Positions 1 through 8,494 of a stretch of 41,940 bases of DNA are shown in pieces (positions within the stretch are counted from its first letter, which is position 1; each line of letters starts with the position of its first letter). Under the pieces are notes generated by a model. That model did not search any database. It had not been told where the DNA came from and worked only from the letters and a program-made list of their open reading frames with translations. The translations under genes were made by a program, and so were the position numbers. The DNA lies in assembly GCA_947041225.1 (NCBI GenBank), contig CAMRDM010000010.1:1-41940 (forward strand), in the 5' to 3' direction. The DNA comes from an uncultured Deferribacteraceae bacterium (lineage in GTDB: Bacteria > Chrysiogenota > Deferribacteres > Deferribacterales > Mucispirillaceae).

Positions 1-131
1 TTTGAAATATGTAGTTTTATCATTTTTTTTTAAATTGATTAATATTGTGCGTGGTTTATAACCGTTAAATAGATTGTTTGCGTATTAACATTCCATATCG
101 TTCGTCAGTATCAATAGTTATGTCTGTTTGT

Positions 132-159
132 TTGCAAACGTTTCAAGTATTTTTATAAT
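132..159 (+). promoter_or_regulatory. Probable sdhCDAB promoter with palindrome over the -35
   Basis: TTGCAA (132-137) and a perfect TATAAT (154-159) are separated by 16 bp. The -35 lies inside the perfect 10-bp palindrome GTTTGCAAAC (130-139), so a dimeric regulator could block it. The same TTGCA-type -35 recurs upstream of lon, rpsL and secY. The leader to sdhC would be about 190 nt. This is prediction by eye only. Confidence 0.45.
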
Positions 160-238
160 TATCGAATATATTATTTTATTACCAATTTGCGTTATATGTT
201 ATCAGTTATTAAGTTAAATTAATTTAATAATTGTTGTT

Positions 239-276
239 GGTTTAGGTTAATTTAGTTGGTTTAAGTTAATTTATAT
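239..276. repeat. Two-copy 19-bp tandem repeat
   Basis: Two copies (239-257 and 258-276) of a G/T-rich unit share GGTTTA-G-GTTAATTTA with one or two differences. Composition resembles the larger GGCTAAG/GGTTAG-type repeats before secY at 36020-36168. The unit lies in the untranslated leader of sdhC. Function is unknown. Confidence 0.55.
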
Positions 277-354
277 GAAGATAGTTATTATTTAGCAGTC
301 GTAAGTTCCACCAAATATTTCGTCAAATAAATTTTTATAATTAGGAGTATGGTT

Positions 355-720
355 ATGCCAAGAAAAGATCTACTGTCCTATCCAAAGAAGGTGGGATACA
401 AGAAGCATCCCGGAATGATAGCTTGGATGTTGCATCGTATTACAGCAGTTATACTAGTAGTTTATTTTTTATTTCACATGTTAGGATCAGCAGGTGTTTG
501 TACATTTTTACCGACATTTTTAGCAAATCCGATAGTTAAGTCTATAATGATAGTCTCGTTTGTATTTCATACATTAAATGGCTTACGGATACTACTTATG
601 GAGTTTAGCAATGCAGCAGACAGAAATAAGTTTAATAAGTATCTAGGCATTGTTTTTGTGTTGACAGTGATAGTATTGTCGGTAGTAGGTATCACTTTTA
701 TGTCTAAAGGGGTGATTTAA
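355..720 (+). CDS. sdhC: Succinate dehydrogenase membrane subunit C (cytochrome b)
   Basis: A 121-residue protein with three hydrophobic segments. It is one of two membrane anchors that bind heme b and quinone for succinate:quinone reductase. The family motif is present as LHRIT (H27-R28) at the start of the first helix, followed by H41 and then FHTLNG with H72 in the second helix; H41 and H72 are candidate heme ligands. Thermus- and archaeal-type anchors share this look, and the Ser of E. coli SdhC (SILHR) is Trp here. ATG at 355 is chosen because AGGAG (343-347) sits 7 nt upstream. The ATG at 349 would leave only 1 nt. The stop overlaps the sdhD start by one base. Confidence 0.9.
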   Translation: MPRKDLLSYPKKVGYKKHPGMIAWMLHRITAVILVVYFLFHMLGSAGVCTFLPTFLANPIVKSIMIVSFVFHTLNGLRILLMEFSNAADRNKFNKYLGIVFVLTVIVLSVVGITFMSKGVI

Positions 721-1034
721 TGGAGAATAGATATAAATTTACAGGCACGGGTAATAACGGAACATTAGGTTGGATGTTACAACGTGTATCAGCGATTATT
801 CTGATGTTTGCTCTAACATTTCATATAGGTGGAATGATAACAGGTGCTTATAACGGTATGAATAGATTGGTATTAGGATTTGTTTTAATCTTTGGGGTTT
901 TTCACGCTGTTAATGGTTTAAAGATGATCACAGATGATTATGTTTCAGGAATAGGTAAGAGATTTATATTACTTCTTATATACTGGGCGATAGGTATAGC
1001 TATGATTATTTTAGGTCTTAGCTTACTTCCATAG
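720..1034 (+). CDS. sdhD: Succinate dehydrogenase membrane anchor subunit D
   Basis: A 104-residue, three-helix partner of SdhC. It carries WMLQRVSA near residues 18-25, H35 in helix 1, and FHAVNG with H62 in helix 2. These are followed by D72-D73-Y74, which matches the DY quinone-site pair of SdhD proteins. The start codon overlaps the sdhC stop (TAATG), so the two are translationally coupled. The internal similarity between SdhC and SdhD (WML-H/Q-R, FH-x2-NGL) fits the known relationship of the two anchors. Heme number and quinone type cannot be decided from sequence alone. Confidence 0.88.
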   Translation: MENRYKFTGTGNNGTLGWMLQRVSAIILMFALTFHIGGMITGAYNGMNRLVLGFVLIFGVFHAVNGLKMITDDYVSGIGKRFILLLIYWAIGIAMIILGLSLLP

Positions 1035-1069
1035 GGTTATATGTATATCAATAAATTAAAGGTGAAAAA

Positions 1070-2833
1070 ATGTCGATTAAAATAGAAACTCATAAATATG
1101 ATGTTTTAGTTGTGGGAGCAGGTGGCGCTGGTTTAAACGCTGCACAAGTTGCATCACAACATGTAAAAACAGCGGTTATATCAGAAGTTTATCCAACAAG
1201 AAGTCATACAATTTCAGCACAAGGTGGAATAGCGGCGGCTCTTGGTAATTTAGAACCAGATAACTGGCATTGGCATATGTTTGATACCGTTAAGGGATCG
1301 GATTATCTTTGCGATCAAGATTCAGCAGAGTATATGTGTCGTATGGCTCCAGAGATGATTATAGCGTTAGAGCATTTAGGTCTACCGTTTAATAGAACTC
1401 CAGAGGGTAGAATTGCACAGCGTCCATTTGGAGGACATACAGCAGAGTATGGTAAGCGTCCAGTAAAGCGTGCTTGTTACGTTGCAGATAGAACAGGACA
1501 TGCTATGCTTCAGACGTTATATGAGAAATCAGTTGCACAAGGTACAGAGTTTTACTCAGAATTTTATGCTTTAGAGTTAATTAAGAACGGTGATGTAGTT
1601 GTAGGTGTATTAGCTATAGATCTTCAAAACGGTGGATTACATATGTTCCATGCAAAAGCTGTTATATTTGCAACAGGTGGAAATTGTAGAATATATGAAA
1701 CTAATTCAAACGCACATATAAATACAGGTGATGGATTAGCATTAGCGATGAGAGCAGGTTTCTCATGGTGTGACGCTGAGTCATTTCAATTTCATCCAAC
1801 AGGAGTTTACACTGCGGGTAACTTAATTACTGAAGGTGTTAGAGGAGAGGGTGGTATATTATTAAATGGTAAGGGCGAGCGTTTTATGGAAAGATACGCA
1901 CCAACTATTAAAGATTTAGCACCGAGAGATATTGTATCACGTTCAATGCAGAAAGAGATATTAGATGGTAACGGAGCAGGTCCAGAGAAAGATCATATAT
2001 TATTAAAGATAGATCATATCGGTAAAGAGGCTATATTAGAGAAGTTACCGGGTATCCATGAGTTATCGTTAGTATTTGCAGGTGTGGATTGTATTAAAGA
2101 TCCTATTCCAGTTGTTCCAACGGCTCACTATCAGAACGGAGGCATACCGACTAACTATTTAGGTCAAGTTGTTACTATGAAAGGTGGCAAAGAGGTTGAT
2201 GTTCCGGGATTTTTTGCAGCAGGCGAGTGTGCAGCGAATTCAGTTCATGGAGCAAACAGACTTGGAACTAACTCATTACTAGATTTAGTTGTATTTGGTA
2301 GAACAACAGGTGAGCAAGCGGCTAAATACGCTAAAGAGAGTGGATTTGTTGAACTTCCAGAGAATGCTGGTAGCGAAGGTATTGCATTATTAAATAGATT
2401 TGCTAATGGAACAGGTAAAAACACATTTGGTTCATTATACAAAAAATTAACTAAAACTATGCAAACGAATGTTGGTGTTTTCAGAACGGAAGAGTTAATG
2501 ACAACTGCTCGTAAGGATTTAATTGAGTTAGAGTCGTTGATAGAAGATTATACAGTTGCTGATAAATCATCGGTTTATAATTTAGATCTTGTTGAGGCGT
2601 TAGAGTTAAACAATATGATATTAGTAGCAAGAGCTGCAACTGAAGGTGCACTTGCAAGAAAAGAATCTCGTGGTGGACATTATAGAGATGACTATCCTGA
2701 TAGAGATGACAAAAATTTCTTAAAACACACTGATATAACTTCAAACGGTAAAGATATCAAGGTTGACTATAGAGCTGTTAGATTAAAACCTCTTACAGTA
2801 GAAAGTTTTGAACCAAAAGCAAGAGTTTATTAA
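1070..2833 (+). CDS. sdhA: Succinate dehydrogenase flavoprotein subunit
   Basis: A 587-residue catalytic subunit that oxidises succinate to fumarate in the TCA cycle, on the cytoplasmic face of the inner membrane. The FAD-binding GAGGAG lies at residues 16-21. TRSHTISAQGG (43-53) contains the covalent FAD attachment His46. HPTG and the C-terminal HGANRLGTNSLLDL region are also present, as is RESRGGHYRDD near the end. Length and sequence are close to E. coli SdhA. AGGTG lies 5 nt before the ATG. It sits 35 bp after sdhD and belongs to the same operon. Confidence 0.97.
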   Translation: MSIKIETHKYDVLVVGAGGAGLNAAQVASQHVKTAVISEVYPTRSHTISAQGGIAAALGNLEPDNWHWHMFDTVKGSDYLCDQDSAEYMCRMAPEMIIALEHLGLPFNRTPEGRIAQRPFGGHTAEYGKRPVKRACYVADRTGHAMLQTLYEKSVAQGTEFYSEFYALELIKNGDVVVGVLAIDLQNGGLHMFHAKAVIFATGGNCRIYETNSNAHINTGDGLALAMRAGFSWCDAESFQFHPTGVYTAGNLITEGVRGEGGILLNGKGERFMERYAPTIKDLAPRDIVSRSMQKEILDGNGAGPEKDHILLKIDHIGKEAILEKLPGIHELSLVFAGVDCIKDPIPVVPTAHYQNGGIPTNYLGQVVTMKGGKEVDVPGFFAAGECAANSVHGANRLGTNSLLDLVVFGRTTGEQAAKYAKESGFVELPENAGSEGIALLNRFANGTGKNTFGSLYKKLTKTMQTNVGVFRTEELMTTARKDLIELESLIEDYTVADKSSVYNLDLVEALELNNMILVARAATEGALARKESRGGHYRDDYPDRDDKNFLKHTDITSNGKDIKVDYRAVRLKPLTVESFEPKARVY

Positions 2834-2956
2834 TCTACAGAGATTATGTTATTTATTAACAGATTATATTATTTGTTGATAAATATTGTATCGGTTAGTA
2901 AATATTTTATTTATTAGCACTTATTATTAATTAAGAATTATTGAGGAAGGCATAAT

Positions 2957-3667
2957 ATGGGAAAAAAGGTAACTTTTGAGATATTAAGATACGATCCAGA
3001 TAAAGATAAATCAGCGTATTATCAGAAATATGAAGTAGAGATACGTCGTCCGGGTATGTTAATACTAGAAGCATTAAATCAGATTAAGTGGGAACTAGAT
3101 CATACATTAACATTCAGAAGATCATGTCGTGAAGGTGTTTGTGGTTCAGATGGTCTAAATGTAAATGGCGTAAACATGTTAGCGTGTATGACGAAGATAG
3201 AGGATATTAGTACAAGTAAGATAGTGCTTCAACCACTACCAGGCATGCCAGTTATGAGAGATTTAGTTGTAGATATAACAGATTTCTTTGAGAAATTTAT
3301 CACAGTTAAACCTTATCTAATAAGAAATACTCCAAATGGAGATAAAGAGATTTATCAATCAGAAGAGGACAGAAAGAAATTAGATGGTTTATATGAGTGT
3401 ATTTTATGTGGTTGTTGTTCATCATCATGTCCTAGCTACTGGACAGATAAAGATTATTTAGGGCCAAACGCATTTTTACGTGCGTGGAGATACATAAGTG
3501 ACACTCGTGATGAAGGTGCAGATGAGCGTCTGAAGATTTTAAACGATAAGCACGGAGTATGGCGTTGCCACACAATATATAATTGTGTGAAAGCTTGTCC
3601 TAAGGAACTTAATCCGACGAAAGCTATCGTTGAGATTAGAAAAATGTTGTTAGATAAGCAGTTTTAA
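2957..3667 (+). CDS. sdhB: Succinate dehydrogenase iron-sulfur subunit
   Basis: A 236-residue electron-transfer subunit with three clusters. The [2Fe-2S] ligands are C57, C62, D65 and C77; the Asp is also found in E. coli SdhB. C148, C151, C154 and C214 fit the [4Fe-4S] cluster and C158, C204 and C210 the [3Fe-4S] cluster. GAGGAAGG precedes the ATG. The 123-bp gap after sdhA is AT-rich and shows no clear promoter or terminator. A strong intrinsic terminator lies about 57 bp past the stop, so sdhCDAB is probably one transcript. Confidence 0.97.
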   Translation: MGKKVTFEILRYDPDKDKSAYYQKYEVEIRRPGMLILEALNQIKWELDHTLTFRRSCREGVCGSDGLNVNGVNMLACMTKIEDISTSKIVLQPLPGMPVMRDLVVDITDFFEKFITVKPYLIRNTPNGDKEIYQSEEDRKKLDGLYECILCGCCSSSCPSYWTDKDYLGPNAFLRAWRYISDTRDEGADERLKILNDKHGVWRCHTIYNCVKACPKELNPTKAIVEIRKMLLDKQF

Positions 3668-3675
3668 TTTAATTA

Positions 3676-4116
3676 ATGTTATCAACAATTAATATTTTGA
3701 GAGTTAATTTAAAAGATATATTTATCGCCACTATACCGGTGGCGATACTTTTTTTTATTTTAATATTAACAGATTACGCAAGAGTTGGAGATATCGGTTT
3801 AAAGTCGATAATACTATTTCTTATATTTGTACCGTTAGTTGAGGAGTATTTATTTAGGGGATTACTTCAGAGTATGTTACTCACGAGATTTTCTGGTAGT
3901 ATATATATAGTTAGCTATGCGAATATAGTTACATCTATAATTTTCTCATTATCACATCTGTTTTATAATAATTTATTACATTCATTTCTTGTATTTTTCC
4001 CGTCAGTAGTTTTCGGTATTTTGTATGATAGAAGTAGATCGATAATTCCATCATTTATAACCCACTTAGTATACAATATAAATATATTTATTATATACAA
4101 TATAGATATTTTTTAA
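3676..4116 (+). CDS. CPBP-family intramembrane metalloprotease-like protein
   Basis: A 146-residue membrane protein with about four hydrophobic segments. The Abi/CPBP core is visible: VEEYLFR (E56, E57, R61), FSLSH with H94, and FITHLVYN with H130 and N134. Families with these motifs include Rce1-like CAAX proteases and many bacterial proteins of unknown substrate. It is short for the family, with a reduced N-terminus. It begins 8 bp after sdhB with no visible Shine-Dalgarno sequence. A strong intrinsic terminator (3724-3756) lies inside its first 27 codons, and no in-frame start occurs after that hairpin and before the EE motif. Expression may therefore depend on read-through from sdhB. Confidence 0.72.
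   Translation: MLSTINILRVNLKDIFIATIPVAILFFILILTDYARVGDIGLKSIILFLIFVPLVEEYLFRGLLQSMLLTRFSGSIYIVSYANIVTSIIFSLSHLFYNNLLHSFLVFFPSVVFGILYDRSRSIIPSFITHLVYNINIFIIYNIDIF
3724..3756 (+). terminator. Strong intrinsic terminator after sdhB, inside the CPBP reading frame
   Basis: ATCGCCAC (3724-3731) pairs perfectly with GTGGCGAT (3739-3746) around a 7-nt loop, followed after two bases by eight T residues (3749-3756). This is the most GC-rich hairpin noticed in any spacer or gene start of this AT-rich window. It overlaps codons 17-27 of the CPBP gene. Confidence 0.8.
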
Positions 4117-4206
4117 ACTTATTATATAGTTTGCTGTCAAGCGATTAAAGGTATAGATGATTAATTAGTTGTTGATTTTATATGGTTATTGGTATAGATT
4201 GATCTA

Positions 4207-5052
4207 ATGTATTTAAAAATTCCCTATTTAACATACTCACTTTTATTTGGAGTGTTTTTTGGTTGGCTTGTTAGCGAGCTTGTATCGTATATATATGCAG
4301 ATGCAAAACAGCTACCTGTAGTATCTGTAAACAGTCAAAAAGCTGTTGTATACTCTAATGAAATGTTGAGAAAATTAGTAAGTGATAATATTTTTAATCT
4401 TGCTCTTCTTTCAGCTCAAGCTATTGAAACGGATAATGGTGATGGAACGGTTACTGCACCAGAGCTTGTCAATGCTAAGTTAGTAGGGATAGTTTCAACA
4501 GATATGGGTAGGGGTGTTGCATTAATTTTAGTAGATGGTAAAACTATTGCATTATCAATCGGTAAAGAGAAAGAGGGATTGAAATTAGTTTCGTTAGGTA
4601 TAGATGAGGCTGAAGTAGAGAGAGGTGGTAGAAAATACCTTTTAAAATTAGAGAAAGGTAAGAGTGTTTTTTCAACGGCGTCTAGTAGTAATTCTAAGAA
4701 GGGATCATCAGGAGCACCAGTAGCTGCTGGTAGCCTTAACATATCTATCCCACGTGCAGAGATTGTGGGTGAGCTTAAAGATTTAAATAAAGTATTACAA
4801 TCGGCACTTGTTTCGCCGTCGTATGAGGGCACAGAGTTTTTAGGTTATAAAATATCAAGAATGAAGGAAGGTTCTCCTTTGGGTAAACTAGGATTACAGT
4901 TAGGTGATGTTATAACAAGGATCAATGGAGAGAGTTTAAAATCACCAGAAGTTCTATTTCAGATGTTATCAAATTTAGACGATATATCAGCTGTAAGCAT
5001 TGATATAATGCGAAGTGGCACAAAAAATACATTATTTGTAGAGATTATATGA
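4207..5052 (+). CDS. gspC: Type II secretion system inner-membrane protein GspC
   Basis: A 281-residue bitopic protein linking the inner-membrane platform to the secretin. One N-terminal membrane segment (about 8-30) is followed by the HR region (about 85-150; LVGIVSTDMGRGVALI and onward). A Gly/Ser/Lys-rich linker comes next, then a C-terminal PDZ-like domain (about 215-281) with GSPLGKLGLQLGDVI and INGE. The order HR then PDZ is typical. The start lacks a clear Shine-Dalgarno sequence. Its last 4 nt overlap gspD (ATGA). A weak possible promoter (TTGCTG - 15 bp - TATAGA, 4131-4157) lies upstream. Confidence 0.85.
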   Translation: MYLKIPYLTYSLLFGVFFGWLVSELVSYIYADAKQLPVVSVNSQKAVVYSNEMLRKLVSDNIFNLALLSAQAIETDNGDGTVTAPELVNAKLVGIVSTDMGRGVALILVDGKTIALSIGKEKEGLKLVSLGIDEAEVERGGRKYLLKLEKGKSVFSTASSSNSKKGSSGAPVAAGSLNISIPRAEIVGELKDLNKVLQSALVSPSYEGTEFLGYKISRMKEGSPLGKLGLQLGDVITRINGESLKSPEVLFQMLSNLDDISAVSIDIMRSGTKNTLFVEII

Positions 5053-7004
5053 GACAATTAGCAACATTTTTTCTTATCCTATCAATATCATTAGCTAGTA
5101 CATTTGGATCTATTGCGTACTCTCAAAGTTCGTACAATGTGAATTTCAAGAATGTTCCTATCAAGGATTTTCTTACATTTGTATCGGAGTTTACGGGTAG
5201 AAATATGATTTACAATGAAGCTGATATAAAGGGAACAATCACGATCGACTCTCAGAAAGAGATGAATCCTAGAGAGGTTTTGAAGCTCTTTTTCTCAATC
5301 CTTAAACTGAACGGATTAATTCCAGTTGAGTCAGGTAACAACATTCAGATTTTGTCAGAGAAAGATGTTCCATTATATGGAGAGAGTCTTAGAACGGGTG
5401 ATGTTGAGGGCGAGACTTATGTAACAACAGTTATATCGCTTGATAGTTATAATCCAGCAGCTGTGATCCCTATCCTTAATAAGATGAAATCAAGAACAGG
5501 TTATATAGAACCAGTAAGAGGTTTAAACCTTCTTATAATAAGAGATATGGGATCAAGAATTAGATCTATGGTAAATATGCTAGATGAGCTTAGTAAGGAA
5601 GCAGGTAAATTTAAATTATATACATTAAGTTTAAAATCAACAACAGCATCTAGGGCAGAACAGCAGATAATTAAATTTTTTGCAGAGTTGGCTAAGAACT
5701 CATTAACATCGACTATGCCAGCGATCGTAGCAGATGATACAACGAACACTCTTATCATCGCTGCAACAGATAAAGATTATGAACGTATTCTTTATGTTGT
5801 AAACGAGATGGATAAACTACAATCAGAGTCGTTATTAATTCCGAAAGTGTATCCACTTAAGAATGCGAAAGCAGAAGATATGGAGAAGATTTTATCAAAA
5901 CTTACAAGTTCGTTAACGAACAAAGACACAGCACGAGGTGGTCAAGGCGTTCAAACGAGTTTAACATCAGATAAAGCAACGAACAGTATAATTGCGATGG
6001 GTGATGCAACATTTTATGCAAGGTTAGAGAGTTTAATATCTCAGATGGATAAACAGCGTAGACAGGTTTATGTTGAAGCTCTTATTTTAGAGACATCTAT
6101 AGATCAAGGCTCACAGTTCGGAGTAGAGTGGTTTGGTGGAGCACAGATTCCAGGTGTTGGAGCAGTAATTGGTGGACTTACAAACTCAGGTGGAGTACAA
6201 GGTTTAGCAGGAGCAGTATCACAAGGAACAGCATATACCCCTCCAAGCGGTTTTAGTGTAGGTGTAATAGGAAATATAATTGAGTATGGTGGAATGAAAT
6301 TTCCATCAATCGGAGCGTTAGTTTCTGCTGCGAAAAGTTTATCAGGTGTAAATATCGTTTCAAACCCACAGATATTAACATTGGATAATGAAGAGGCGGA
6401 AGTTTTTGTAGGTGAAAATAGACCGTATGTAACGAGTGAAAAGTTTGACTCGAATAACAATCCGATACAAACATTTGATTATAGAAATGTTGGTATACGA
6501 TTAAAGATAACTCCACAGATATCGAACGATGATACGATTACTCTTGCAGTTAATCAGGAGATAAATAGTATATCACCAGCGACGTTTAACGCATCAGCAC
6601 CTATTACATTAACAAGAACAACTCAAACAACAGTTAAGTTAAGAGATAGATCAATAATGGTTATATCAGGATTGATTAAAGATGATTCATCTATAGTTAG
6701 AAATGAAGTTCCATTTTTAGCAAGAATACCAGTATTGGGTTGGTTATTTAAAACACAAACTAAAACATCAGAGAAAACTAATTTGATGATTTTCATTTCA
6801 ACAAGTATAATAGATTCAGTTGACGATGCGAATGTTTTTCTTGATAAGAACACAGCAGATGTAGACAAGTTTAGATTAAAAGGCGACAAGATATTTGGTG
6901 ATGATATATTCTCTACATTAGAGTTTGATATCCCGTTAATTCAAGAGATAGATCGTCAAGTTGATAGTAGAAAGCAATCACAAGAAATAGTAGATGATGA
7001 ATAG
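5049..7004 (+). CDS. gspD: Type II secretion secretin GspD
   Basis: A 651-residue outer-membrane secretin that forms the exit channel. A signal peptide of about 25 residues ends near IAYSQ. It is followed by the N0 domain (YNVNFKNVPIKDFL), repeated N1-N3 domains with the TNTLIIAAT-type motif, and the secretin domain (VEALILETS, VFVGENRPYVTS, ITPQIS, then VPFLARIPVLGWLFK near the end). The short C-terminal tail after the secretin domain is acidic. Translationally coupled to gspC by a 4-nt overlap. Nothing visible shows whether a pilotin is needed. Confidence 0.95.
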   Translation: MRQLATFFLILSISLASTFGSIAYSQSSYNVNFKNVPIKDFLTFVSEFTGRNMIYNEADIKGTITIDSQKEMNPREVLKLFFSILKLNGLIPVESGNNIQILSEKDVPLYGESLRTGDVEGETYVTTVISLDSYNPAAVIPILNKMKSRTGYIEPVRGLNLLIIRDMGSRIRSMVNMLDELSKEAGKFKLYTLSLKSTTASRAEQQIIKFFAELAKNSLTSTMPAIVADDTTNTLIIAATDKDYERILYVVNEMDKLQSESLLIPKVYPLKNAKAEDMEKILSKLTSSLTNKDTARGGQGVQTSLTSDKATNSIIAMGDATFYARLESLISQMDKQRRQVYVEALILETSIDQGSQFGVEWFGGAQIPGVGAVIGGLTNSGGVQGLAGAVSQGTAYTPPSGFSVGVIGNIIEYGGMKFPSIGALVSAAKSLSGVNIVSNPQILTLDNEEAEVFVGENRPYVTSEKFDSNNNPIQTFDYRNVGIRLKITPQISNDDTITLAVNQEINSISPATFNASAPITLTRTTQTTVKLRDRSIMVISGLIKDDSSIVRNEVPFLARIPVLGWLFKTQTKTSEKTNLMIFISTSIIDSVDDANVFLDKNTADVDKFRLKGDKIFGDDIFSTLEFDIPLIQEIDRQVDSRKQSQEIVDDE

Positions 7005-7026
7005 GGTAGTAATAGGTTAAAAATAA

Positions 7027-8490
7027 ATGTTAGATTTTGATAAGGTAAAGAGTAAATATGTTAAATATCCAGATAAGAGTGATTTTATCCCATTGGTATC
7101 AGATGATGGTGAGTTAATATTTTACTACCTTGATGAAGCTGGTTTACAGAAGGCAGAGTATTTAACATTCTCTTTAGGTGTCAAGGCTACCTTTATCCAA
7201 AAAGAGAGAAAAGAGATATTAGCATTACTTGAGTCGTTCGGAGGCGATGTTGATTACGTTACTGAGTCTGATGCAGATGGGGAAGAGTTACCAGATGATG
7301 ATGAATCAGATATTTTAACAGCATCTTATGATGATGCTCCAGTTATCAAGTTAGTTAATCAGATTATAATATATTCAGTTAAGAGTGGAGCATCGGATAT
7401 TCATTTTGAAGGACGAGATGCGTCATTTCTTATTCGTATCCGAGTTGACGGAAGATTAAATACGTTACGCAGTTATCCAAAAGCAGTTCATGAGCAAATC
7501 CTTGCAAGAATAAAAGTTATCGGACAGTTAGATGTTGCAGAGAGTCGTAGATCTCAAGATGGTAGAATTAATTTAAAGATCGGTAATAGAACGATAGATA
7601 TTCGTGTATCGACTATGCCATCAATTAATGGAGAGAAAGCAGTTCTTCGTATCCTAGAGCGTTCATCAGATTTCACATCACTTGAAACGATAGGTTTTGT
7701 AGGTGAAGTTTACGATAAGTTTAAGCCATATTTAGATCGTCCAAACGGAATTATATTAGTAACAGGACCTACAGGTTCTGGTAAGACGACGACATTATAT
7801 GCGTCTCTTCTTGCGATGAATAGAGATAATAAGAATGTAGTTACGATAGAAGATCCAGTTGAGTATCACATGGATAATGTTACACAAGTCCAGATGAATG
7901 CAGCTGTAAATTTAACATTTGCGAGTGCTATTAGAACATTTTTACGTCAAGATCCAGATGTTATATTGGTTGGAGAGATAAGGGATAACGAGACTGCAGA
8001 GGCTGCAATTCAAGCATCATTAACAGGACACTTAGTTTTATCAACGTTGCATACAAACGACTCACCAACAGCTGTTGCGAGATTGATAGAGATGGATGTT
8101 GAACCGTTTTTAATATCATCATCGTTACTGATTGTTATAGGACAACGTCTTGTAAGAAAAGTTTGTACAAGTTGTGCAACGACTGTAAAGATAGATCCAT
8201 TTATGAAGACGAAGATAGCAGAGGTAGGTTTAACAATTGATACTCATCAAAGAGGTAAAGGTTGTCCAGATTGTTACGATACAGGTTATCGAGGCAGGGT
8301 TGGAGTTTTTGAGTTACTAGAGATAACAGATAGCATACGACATATGATAAATAAGCGAGCATCAGCGTTTGAGATCCGTCAAGAGGCAAGAAACAACGGT
8401 TTTAAGACGATGTTAGAGTACGGTATTTATTTAGTACAACAGGGCATTACCACTCCAGAAGAGGTATTGGCTGTTACACAGGTAGAGTAA
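7027..8490 (+). CDS. gspE: Type II secretion ATPase GspE
   Basis: A 487-residue cytoplasmic traffic ATPase of the GspE/PulE family. Walker A GPTGSGKTT is at 247-255, the Asp box with EDPVEY near 275-280, Walker B VILVGEIRD at 312-320 and the His box TGHLVLSTLHTN at 333-344. The zinc-binding tetracysteine is present (C380, C383, C413, C416). The N-terminal domain is shorter than in many GspE proteins and carries an acidic stretch at 80-96. It lies 22 bp after gspD and 4 bp before gspF. PilB is an alternative family, but the GspC and GspD neighbours favour GspE. Confidence 0.95.
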   Translation: MLDFDKVKSKYVKYPDKSDFIPLVSDDGELIFYYLDEAGLQKAEYLTFSLGVKATFIQKERKEILALLESFGGDVDYVTESDADGEELPDDDESDILTASYDDAPVIKLVNQIIIYSVKSGASDIHFEGRDASFLIRIRVDGRLNTLRSYPKAVHEQILARIKVIGQLDVAESRRSQDGRINLKIGNRTIDIRVSTMPSINGEKAVLRILERSSDFTSLETIGFVGEVYDKFKPYLDRPNGIILVTGPTGSGKTTTLYASLLAMNRDNKNVVTIEDPVEYHMDNVTQVQMNAAVNLTFASAIRTFLRQDPDVILVGEIRDNETAEAAIQASLTGHLVLSTLHTNDSPTAVARLIEMDVEPFLISSSLLIVIGQRLVRKVCTSCATTVKIDPFMKTKIAEVGLTIDTHQRGKGCPDCYDTGYRGRVGVFELLEITDSIRHMINKRASAFEIRQEARNNGFKTMLEYGIYLVQQGITTPEEVLAVTQVE

Positions 8491-8494
8491 AAAT

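Larger units (their letters stand above)
1..354. other. Non-coding region upstream of the sdh operon
   Basis: No gene is supported here. The stretch is very AT-rich. It holds a probable promoter (132-159), a palindrome at 130-139 and a short tandem repeat at 239-276, all listed separately. The preceding gene lies outside the window. Confidence 0.7.

Noticed and set aside
349..354. sdhC start at ATG 349
   Set aside because: Only 1 nt lies between the AGGAG and this ATG; ATG 355 has the proper 7-nt spacing.
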